Positions 33,501 to 38,694 of a DNA stretch of 38,694 nucleotides are shown piece after piece; position 1 is the first letter of the stretch; the number at the start of each line of letters is the position of its first letter. The notes below the pieces were generated by a model that had not been told where the DNA came from, did no database searches, and saw only the letters and a list, made by a program, of their open reading frames with translations. Both the position numbers and the translations under genes were made by a program. The stretch is from Verrucomicrobiales bacterium (GTDB lineage Bacteria > Verrucomicrobiota > Verrucomicrobiia > Verrucomicrobiales > DEV007): assembly GCA_002698785.1 (NCBI GenBank), contig PAAG01000006.1, positions 1 through 38,694 of the forward strand, in the 5' to 3' direction.

Positions 33501-34347
33501 GCCCTGTGTGCCCCTCCCCTAGGTGACCAGACTTCAACTCGCCCGAATTACGATCAAAAATCGAAACCGTGTCATTGTCTGTCGATAACGTCAAATTGCT
33601 CGATTCGTCGTGCGCGAATTTGTGGAACAGAACTGAATGCAAAGAATTCCACGTCTTGATCGCATACCTGCTAACGGGCACGACATTCAAGCTAGCAGAA
33701 TGGCTTATAAACAAGAGAGTCCCCGACGGGTTCCGCTTCACTATAGCATTCGAATTGTATGACGAATCGTCGATTTCCTGCACTTTCGGAGTCGATGCCA
33801 CTTCTCCCGTCCGCGAATCGAAAATCCTCAGTTTGATTTCTTTGTCTACCGTTGCCAATCCGAAGAGATTCCCATCACATCCGCATACAAAACTCCAAAC
33901 CGGGTATTTCACCTCCAAAACTCCCGTCGGCACCAGCGTCCCCGCTGAGAACGAATGGATGCGACTCGTTACGGGTGTCGAGTAATAGACAGTCTCCCCA
34001 TCCAGAGAGAATGCGAGGAAACCTCCATCTGCATCATCTCCCAAATCAACGACCGCTTCGACCTCTCCCGTTTGCCCATCGAAAGCAACAATCCGGTCGT
34101 CAGTGAGATCGACGACATAGAAAACATCCAGAGTCGGGTCAGCACAAATGCGACCGACCTCCCACGGCACCACCTGCTCCACCTGCGATCCAGATGGATC
34201 GAACCCGGCCTCAGCGTCTGAACACAACAAGACAAACCCGACCGATACCTCCAGTAACAGAAAGCAAAACAGAGAACGGATAGAATGAGCAAACGACCTG
34301 GGTGCGAAACAGGGCAAAGTAGAGAAAACTAGCTCACACTCAACCAA
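30538..34347 (-). CDS. secreted beta-propeller / eight-FN3 surface protein
   Basis: A 1269-aa precursor. TTG at 34347 is the only start upstream of the signal peptide (SLFCFLLLEVSVGFVLL ending AEAG). Residues ~50-375 look like a YncE/YVTN-type beta-propeller (AFDGQTGEVEAVVDLG, FSLDGETVYYS, IFDSRTGEV). Eight fibronectin type III-like units follow, each with 'D+(V/I)E(V/I)xWeevpgAxxYxvyRs' and a later 'YYYfV.A' strand, about 90 residues apart between ~390 and ~1110. The last ~140 residues form a conserved-looking beta domain (FYLVIENDGESGDVFRIIG, then NTFNDTGVITT). No transmembrane anchor or sorting tag is evident. The role is probably adhesion or matrix binding, by analogy. Confidence 0.8.
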   Translation of the reverse strand: MVECELVFSTLPCFAPRSFAHSIRSLFCFLLLEVSVGFVLLCSDAEAGFDPSGSQVEQVVPWEVGRICADPTLDVFYVVDLTDDRIVAFDGQTGEVEAVVDLGDDADGGFLAFSLDGETVYYSTPVTSRIHSFSAGTLVPTGVLEVKYPVWSFVCGCDGNLFGLATVDKEIKLRIFDSRTGEVASTPKVQEIDDSSYNSNAIVKRNPSGTLLFISHSASLNVVPVSRYAIKTWNSLHSVLFHKFAHDESSNLTLSTDNDTVSIFDRNSGELKSGHLGEGHTGLDVVTLDGAPDFYVLSKGDSRHYIRRFSKSDGATLGEWPLDTNEDVPDGGYLAAGRFDVLVSGSVVYRFVNEDGDRVLGLIRPDEEPEDSLPTVGGIRATIGTYSDRIDVTWQPVPGASEYWIFRRAIGPPPNALVPVGTTVNTLFTDPDITFLGEFRYHVVAVDGSRSSNLAGDAPGLISDRPPIIRYLDTSALVDGIQVNWEEGDSRAHTVRILRSETERLEDAVEMAVIDELFWPSTHPYWSQFSWIDEDVEVGRAYYYWITSENENGVGGPYPARNPGMTFSIAARSPSDLSATDGAFDDRVELSWAVSKTATSYRVLRNTTDSVVYAETLAAGLQETRFSDTTALPGISYYYWVRGENDFGGGETRAERGHIRSNLPVEPNHVWGTFRTFHEKIVIQWEEIPNATSYDLYRSESRIENMLALVRSNISGARADDVPPETEKTYYYAVVAKNEFGESRFSTLGKGMRSDPGPPAPTEIEATQSEDNMFEVDLTWKGVDGVASYSVYWNTEDDFLGASDSGTAVGEAYTVRVRYIEKEYFFWIRSSGSGRSGDPSESVSVFVEERFLPPPTGVKASQGTSPDRVEITWEEVAGADYYSVYRSEINDASTAEQIVEVASFLKAFDYGAEHGVTYYYFVEARTNSQKGELSEGAAGSLAPLVPTTPVLISATDGDFKDRIEVGWTSSSHADWYNLYRSPGEEEPYSLIETTTTTAFVDYDVLPGILYSYYVVAANSEANSEASVINSGHVWIDPPTGFRASEGMFQGAVELNWEPVPGADSYIVYRSPLDDFSVAEIVWATADLTYFDEEGEPGYQYYYFIQAVAGEISGVLSSSVVGFGTVGPPFRPDALLGASYEALRGDNIYSFSRAQRLKRIVKGKRRTAFYLVIENDGESGDVFRIIGTPGNRFFRPVYRVNTFNDTGVITTRGLQRGYASSDRTRAGILIRPTARAAKSKRRLSKVFRLRVGSIGDPSLSDTVHSVVEKR

Positions 34348-34423
34348 CCAGTCAACATAGAGAATATAATATTTTGATTATTCTATAGATTCGACCTCCA
34401 CCGAATAACGCAATCCTATCCCC

Positions 34424-35272
34424 TTACTCCCCCACCGCCGGTATCACCTGCCCCTGCAGCCTCTCCCTTCTCAACCTCGCCGCCTCCGCCTGCAAAGCAG
34501 ATCCCACCGCCCAGGGATCGAAATTCTGCCGCAGGAAAAACTCCCACTCATCCTCCGTGAACACCTGCAGAAACTTCATCCCCTTCGCCCGCATCGATGC
34601 ATAGTTCGCCCGATAGCCCGGTAGGTAATACCCATCCTCCGGCAGCATGGCGAACCAGTCCTCGAAGGAAAGCCCGCCCGTCTTCACCCACAGATACCGA
34701 CTCGTCGGCACATCGATCCGTTCGCAGAAAGGCACCCACGATACCTTGTAGAAATCCTCCAGCGCCTTCAGCGCACCATACTCCACACGCACCACCTCCC
34801 TGACATAGTCATCACGACTCACCCGGCCCAGCCACGCCATGATCGACAGCTCGCTGAACGCCTCCCACTCCTGCACATTGTGCAACTCATACAGCGCGAG
34901 CGACCACAGGTAGCCGAACGAATACTCCTCACCCGTCGCAGGATCCCGCCGCCGAATCCGAATCGTCGCCAGCTCCTTCGCGCGGGGCGATGTGTGGTTC
35001 GCATCCTCCGGCCCCCTCGGCAGAACGCTGTCCCAGAAAACCGGAACCCCAGACGCCGCCCCCGAAAACAACACCGCAACCGAGGTAAAAAACGGATCAT
35101 CAGCAGACAACCACTCCCCCGTAAAAGGATCCTTACCCATCTGCGGAATGTCGCTCACCATCCGATTCAACTGGCGTCTCCCGTGTGATTCCGTTTTCCG
35201 CTGCTTCGGTAGCTCCGCAAAAGCGTTCTCGAAAGCAGCCAACACCAACACAATGAAGAACCAGGCACGCAC
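34424..35272 (-). CDS. secreted hypothetical protein, 282 aa
   Basis: GTG at 35272 opens a signal peptide (RAWFFIVLVLAAFENAFA). The mature protein is rich in Trp, Tyr and acidic residues, with FGYLWSLALYELHNVQEWEA and SELSIMAWLGRVSRDDYV, then EDGYYLPGYRANYASMRAKG and a C-terminal basic helix. No catalytic motif or known family is recognised. It lies 76 bp upstream of the FN3 giant on the same strand, so the two may be co-transcribed. A 27-bp piece of its 3' end is duplicated at 30477-30503. Confidence 0.65.
   Translation of the reverse strand: MRAWFFIVLVLAAFENAFAELPKQRKTESHGRRQLNRMVSDIPQMGKDPFTGEWLSADDPFFTSVAVLFSGAASGVPVFWDSVLPRGPEDANHTSPRAKELATIRIRRRDPATGEEYSFGYLWSLALYELHNVQEWEAFSELSIMAWLGRVSRDDYVREVVRVEYGALKALEDFYKVSWVPFCERIDVPTSRYLWVKTGGLSFEDWFAMLPEDGYYLPGYRANYASMRAKGMKFLQVFTEDEWEFFLRQNFDPWAVGSALQAEAARLRRERLQGQVIPAVGE
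34425..34451. repeat. 27-bp direct repeat, copy 2 (gene 3' end)
   Basis: These are the C-terminal codons and two bases of the stop codon of the 282-aa secreted protein, identical to 30477-30503. Confidence 0.85.
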
Positions 35273-35464
35273 GACAAAAAGATACTAACCTGATCGCCAC
35301 CTTCCCATCAATCCAAAACGTTCCCACACCCACCCAGAGCTTCGCTGCCCCACAGCACGCGCCATTCTACAGTTAGCAGGAAAGCAGTTGCTAGATTCCT
35401 TAAATTGTGGTATTTATGATTTTTAACACATGGTCCCCTTTTCTCCTCTCGTAAATTTGATAAA

Positions 35465-36061
35465 ATGGGCGATCGAAAATCCAAATGGTTGGCGCATCTG
35501 CCAACAGTAATCTGGGCAGCACTCTGCTTCTCCGGCTTCTCGATATTGGCTTTATACGCCAACTCACCTAGCCCCCAGGGTAACGCCGCATCCCCCGTGC
35601 CGGACTCATCGAACGATGGGGCCCGCGTAACTATGTTCCTTCATCCGAAGTGCGTCTGCAGCCGCGCCAGCATCGACGAACTCAAAGCAGCGATCCAGCA
35701 GGCCGATCAATATCGCGGCACACTCCATTTCTACATCACCGTTCCCGAATCCGGCTCCACCGAAGAATGGAAAAAAGAACCCCTCGTCACACAGCTCAAA
35801 CACTGGGGACACAACTCCACCATCCACTTCGATCCCGGCGGGAAACACGCAGAAAAACACGGCGCCCTGACATCCGGTCACGTCGTGGCACACGACAGTG
35901 AAGGAAAACTGATTTTCACAGGAGGCATAACCGCGAGTCGAGGACACCGAGGCGAAAACCCCGGGCGCCTCGCACTCACCATCGCATTGGAGGGCATACC
36001 ACACAAAGCGCCGTCGCCAGTCTATGGCTGTGGACTTCAGACAACAAACGCCCCGAATTAG
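35465..36061 (+). CDS. redB: RedB-like thioredoxin-fold membrane-anchored protein
   Basis: A 198-aa protein with an N-terminal membrane anchor (LPTVIWAALCFSGFSILAL) and a periplasmic thioredoxin-like domain. VTMFLHPKCVCSRASIDEL carries a Cys63-X-Cys65 pair in place of the usual CXXC. GKLIFTGGITASRGHRGENP and a final VYGCGL complete the pattern that I know as RedB, a redox-associated protein commonly paired with sensor kinases. The precise reaction is unknown; thiol or metal redox sensing is the usual guess. A hybrid histidine kinase gene follows 7 bp after the stop, strongly suggesting an operon in which this protein provides or modulates the signal. Confidence 0.75.
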   Translation: MGDRKSKWLAHLPTVIWAALCFSGFSILALYANSPSPQGNAASPVPDSSNDGARVTMFLHPKCVCSRASIDELKAAIQQADQYRGTLHFYITVPESGSTEEWKKEPLVTQLKHWGHNSTIHFDPGGKHAEKHGALTSGHVVAHDSEGKLIFTGGITASRGHRGENPGRLALTIALEGIPHKAPSPVYGCGLQTTNAPN

Positions 36062-36068
36062 TACATCG

Positions 36069-38300
36069 ATGACCACCCCTGACAAACATGCCTTCAGCCC
36101 CTCCGAGGAACAAGTGAACGCGCGCTACCTCAGCACCCTCGAACAGTCCCGCGATACCCACAGCCAGATATTCGCCCGCATCCTCCCCCTCCAGTGGATC
36201 GCCTGCGTCATCATCGCAGCCACCATATCGCCCCGCACCTGGGACGGCATACAGTCCAGCATCCATCCCCACCTCATCGCAGCCATATTTCTCGGAGCCA
36301 TTATCTCCCTTTATCCCAGCTACCTCGTCTGGAGAAAACGCCGTGGCACCTCGACCCGATACATCATCGCCATAGCGCAGATGTTGATGTCAGCACTCAT
36401 CATTCACCTCTTCGGTGGGCGCATCGAAGCACACTTCCACATCTTCGCCTCCCTCGCCCTGATCGCCTTCTATCGAGACAACAAAATCCTCTTCCTTTCC
36501 GCCACCATCGTCTTTCTCGATCACGTGCTTCGAGGAGTCTTCTGGCCCCAGTCCGTCTTCGGCGTCGACGAGCAATGGCCCATGCTACGAGCATTCGAAC
36601 ACACCATCTGGGCCACACTCGAAGTCATCGTTCTCGCCGTTTCAATACGTCGCAGCCTCAAAGAAATGCGAGGCATCGCAGAACGACAGATCACCCTCGA
36701 AAACGCAGAAAAACTACTCGAAAAAACCGTCGCAGAACGAACCCGCGAACTACGCACCAGCGAGAAAAAAGCCCGCGACCGATTCGAGAACGCCGTCATA
36801 GGCCTCTACCACTGCGACACCGAAGGCCGACTACGAAGCGTCAACCCCGAGATGGCCCGCATGCTCGGCTACGAAACATCAGAAGAATTCCTCGCCGAAA
36901 TCAAAACCATCGACCAGATCGACAGCAGCGCCCCCGCCACCGACGAACGCTGGATCGACCGAGTCCTCTCCAGGCGAGGATACCGCCAGCGAGACTCCCT
37001 CTGGCGCCACAAAAACGGCAACACCATCCCCGTACGAGAATCCACCAAAGTCATCGCCAGCGACGGCGGCACCCTCCTCGGCATAGAAGGCAGCGTCGAA
37101 GACATGACCGAATTCAAAGAACTCGAACAACGCTACCTCCAGTCACAAAAAGTGCAGGCACTCGGACAACTCACCACCGGCATCGCCCACGACTTCAACA
37201 ACATCCTCACCTCCATCGTAGGATTCTCCGAACTCATCATCTCCGCACCCGACACCCCCGAGAACGTCCGCCACCAAGTCAAAGACATCCATACCTCCGC
37301 CGGTCACGCCACCCGCCTCACCGCCCAGCTCCTCGCCTTCAGCCGAAAACAGACCTTTCAGCCCGAAGCCTTTCTCCTCACCACCAAAGTGAACGAAATG
37401 AGCAACATGATCAGCCAGCTCATCGGAGAAGAAATCCAACTCAAACTACACAGCACCACCGAAGAAGCCGCCTACGCAGACCCCGCACAAATCCAGCAAG
37501 TCATCCTCAACCTCGCCGTAAACGCCCGCGACGCCATGCCAGACGGCGGAGTCCTCACCCTCGAAATCGACACCGCCCACCTCGACCAAGACTTCATCTC
37601 CCACTGCGGCACCGCCACAGCAGGCCACTACACCGTCCTCACCGTCAGCGATACAGGAACCGGCATTTCCGACGAAGAAAAAGAACGAATCTTCGAGCCC
37701 TTCTTCACCACCAAAGGCCCCGCCAGCACCGGCCTCGGCCTCGCCACCTGCATAGGCATCGTCAAACACTCCAACGGACACATCACCCTCTCCAGCGAAC
37801 CCGGAGTCGGCACCATATTTCGAGTCTACCTACCCGTAGCAGAAAACAAACCCCAGCACACCACCACAACAACAACCCAGTGCTCACTTGCCGAACTCAA
37901 CCAGGACACCTGGCATGGCGGCGGCACCATCCTCCTCGCCGAAGACGAAGAAATGGCACGCAAACTCGGAGTCCGCGCCCTCACATCCCTCGGCTACGAA
38001 GTCGTCGAAGCCATCAACGGAGCCGACGCCCTCCAGAAATTTCTCGATCGCGGAGGCGAAGACAAATTCGAACTCGTCTTCACCGATGTACGAATGCCCA
38101 TCATGGGCGGCGTCGAACTCGCCCAGCGGCTCAAAGAAATCTCCCCCAACCTCCCCATCATCTACAGCTCCGGATACACCGGCGAAGCCATCACCAACAC
38201 CGACCAGTTGAGCGACAGCAGCTACTTCCTCCAAAAGCCCTACTCCATAGAACTACTCGGGAAACGGATCACAGAAGCCCTCGGCATCCCCGCCGCCTAG
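36069..38300 (+). CDS. membrane hybrid histidine kinase with PAS and receiver domains
   Basis: ATG at 36069 lies 7 bp after the redB-like stop; an ATG at 36024 inside redB is the alternative. The 743-aa protein has about five hydrophobic helices in residues ~40-200, with STRYIIAIAQMLMSALIIHL and GGRIEAHFHIFASLALIAFY typical of a recurrent sensor module. A coiled coil ends in ERTRELRTSEKKA. A PAS domain follows (IGLYHCDTEGRLRSVNPEMA). HisKA GIAHDFNNILTSIVGFSEL carries His374. The ATPase has NLAVNARDAMP, DTGTGIS and GLGLATCIGIV. A C-terminal receiver domain contains LLAEDEEMARK, Asp673 in FTDVRMP, and LQKPYS. All catalytic elements appear intact, so autophosphorylation and internal His-to-Asp transfer are expected. 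Confidence 0.9.
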   Translation: MTTPDKHAFSPSEEQVNARYLSTLEQSRDTHSQIFARILPLQWIACVIIAATISPRTWDGIQSSIHPHLIAAIFLGAIISLYPSYLVWRKRRGTSTRYIIAIAQMLMSALIIHLFGGRIEAHFHIFASLALIAFYRDNKILFLSATIVFLDHVLRGVFWPQSVFGVDEQWPMLRAFEHTIWATLEVIVLAVSIRRSLKEMRGIAERQITLENAEKLLEKTVAERTRELRTSEKKARDRFENAVIGLYHCDTEGRLRSVNPEMARMLGYETSEEFLAEIKTIDQIDSSAPATDERWIDRVLSRRGYRQRDSLWRHKNGNTIPVRESTKVIASDGGTLLGIEGSVEDMTEFKELEQRYLQSQKVQALGQLTTGIAHDFNNILTSIVGFSELIISAPDTPENVRHQVKDIHTSAGHATRLTAQLLAFSRKQTFQPEAFLLTTKVNEMSNMISQLIGEEIQLKLHSTTEEAAYADPAQIQQVILNLAVNARDAMPDGGVLTLEIDTAHLDQDFISHCGTATAGHYTVLTVSDTGTGISDEEKERIFEPFFTTKGPASTGLGLATCIGIVKHSNGHITLSSEPGVGTIFRVYLPVAENKPQHTTTTTTQCSLAELNQDTWHGGGTILLAEDEEMARKLGVRALTSLGYEVVEAINGADALQKFLDRGGEDKFELVFTDVRMPIMGGVELAQRLKEISPNLPIIYSSGYTGEAITNTDQLSDSSYFLQKPYSIELLGKRITEALGIPAA

Positions 38301-38343
38301 CGAGGACTAACACTTTGCCAGAAAAGAGCGCAAGATCAAAAGC

Positions 38344-38460
38344 GTGAAACGGAAACTCCGAAAAGCCAAACGCACCGGAAACCGCGTCCGCATCTTCAAG
38401 CTTCGCCAAAAACTCCAGAAGCTCAGAGCCAGGCTCCAGCAACTGAAAGCTCTCGAGTAG
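38344..38460 (+). CDS. tiny basic leucine-rich peptide (38 aa), uncertain
   Basis: A GTG-started frame reads KRKLRKAKRTGNRVRIFKL then RQKLQKLRARLQQLKALE and TAG. It is strongly basic, with leucines at heptad-like spacing over the second half, which looks like a short amphipathic coiled coil. It lies 43 bp after the kinase gene on the same strand. No Shine-Dalgarno is visible, and Lys/Arg/Leu-rich short frames can arise by chance, so this is tentative. Confidence 0.35.
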   Translation: MKRKLRKAKRTGNRVRIFKLRQKLQKLRARLQQLKALE

Positions 38461-38508
38461 CGCAAAAGCAACGCGCCCACTCCACCTCTCCCGAGAGCAA
38501 AACGGTAG

Positions 38509-38529
38509 AGACCTGCGGCCTGCAGGTCT
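38509..38529. repeat. perfect 8-bp hairpin AGACCTGC/GCAGGTCT
   Basis: A stem of 8 bp with a 5-base loop (GGCCT), directly before the heptameric repeats. No T-run follows, so it is more likely an intergenic palindromic repeat than an intrinsic terminator. Confidence 0.6.
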
Positions 38530-38530
38530 A

Positions 38531-38572
38531 CCCAAAGCCCAAAGCCCAAGATCCAAGATCCAAGATCCAAGA
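38531..38572. repeat. heptameric tandem repeat, six units (CCCAAAG/TCCAAGA type)
   Basis: Units in order: CCCAAAG twice, CCCAAGA once, TCCAAGA three times. The period is exactly 7 bp throughout, with a gradual change of unit sequence. Confidence 0.9.
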
Positions 38573-38592
38573 TCGCTCGAGCATATCCCGGC

Positions 38593-38640
38593 CTCACCGC
38601 GCCACCACCTCACCGCGCCACCACCTCACCGCGCCACCAC
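38593..38640. repeat. 16-bp tandem repeat, three perfect units
   Basis: CTCACCGCGCCACCAC occurs three times head-to-tail without a mismatch. Confidence 0.95.
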
Positions 38641-38643
38641 CTT

Positions 38644-38694
38644 CCCGTGACCCGTGACCCGTGACCCGTGACCCGTGACCCGTGACCCGTGACC
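38644..38694. repeat. heptameric tandem repeat CCCGTGA, at least seven units
   Basis: Seven perfect copies plus two bases, running off the window end. The true copy number is unknown. Confidence 0.95.

Noticed and set aside
36194-38347. A 717-codon open frame in frame 2 within the hybrid kinase gene
   Set aside because: It is almost entirely Arg/His/Pro-rich, a typical shadow of a GC-rich gene, while the overlapping frame encodes an intact kinase.
38531-38694. The terminal tandem repeats as a CRISPR or origin-type iteron array
   Set aside because: Units of 7 and 16 bp have no spacers, no DnaA-like boxes and no replication gene nearby.

Overview
The window looks like chromosomal DNA of a Gram-negative bacterium from the PVC group, most probably Verrucomicrobiota. 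This is an inference from gene content: secreted TPR-CHAT and FN3 giants, a RedB-type protein next to a hybrid kinase, many lipoproteins, and often weak or absent Shine-Dalgarno sequences. I cannot run a phylogeny. No rRNA, tRNA or CRISPR array was seen.

Region 1 (1-8.8 kb) is the most unusual part. It reads as a decaying polymorphic-toxin or phage-like locus with everything on the + strand: the end of a large protein; a GNAT-like domain with a toxin-like tail followed by a 98-aa gene; an orphan internal fragment; a large repeat-bearing protein split by an apparent -1 frameshift and ending in a lytic-transglycosylase-like domain; an overlapping two-helix membrane protein (probable immunity); a promoterless, start-less cassette sharing a ~250 bp junction module with the upstream gene and carrying a different, lysozyme-like C-terminus; and three paralogous lipoproteins (probable immunity). 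A second broken toxin tail lies directly in front of the third lipoprotein. The layout matches C-terminal toxin replacement by recombination.

Region 2 (9.2-17.5 kb) holds a secreted TPR-CHAT protease-like protein (1384 aa), a convergent secreted protein with three internal repeats, and a multispanning membrane protein with a TPR tail that resembles TMTC/GT-C glycosyltransferases.

Region 3 (17.5-20.4 kb) is visibly AT-richer and full of debris: small orphan genes (one YcxB-like), a nonsense-broken gene, and copies of a ~230 bp non-autonomous element. Six copies of this element occur between 7.9 and 20.3 kb. All lie in one orientation and carry the last ~60 codons of a REP-associated (IS200-like) tyrosine transposase between GGGGTCAGTTGACA-like inverted ends.

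Region 4 (20.4-29.9 kb) has two small secreted proteins, an overlapping pair of NlpC/P60-like secreted paralogues (one has lost its nucleophilic Cys), a BLUF blue-light sensor, and, convergent with it, a 1342-aa CheB-CheR-PAS-histidine kinase. A zinc-ribbon/PH-domain membrane protein and an Ala/Glu-rich lipoprotein follow.

Region 5 (30.5-38.7 kb) has a 1269-aa secreted beta-propeller/eight-FN3 protein, a secreted unknown, then a RedB-like thioredoxin-fold protein with a membrane hybrid histidine kinase in an apparent operon. The window ends in intergenic DNA made of a hairpin and 7-bp and 16-bp tandem repeats.
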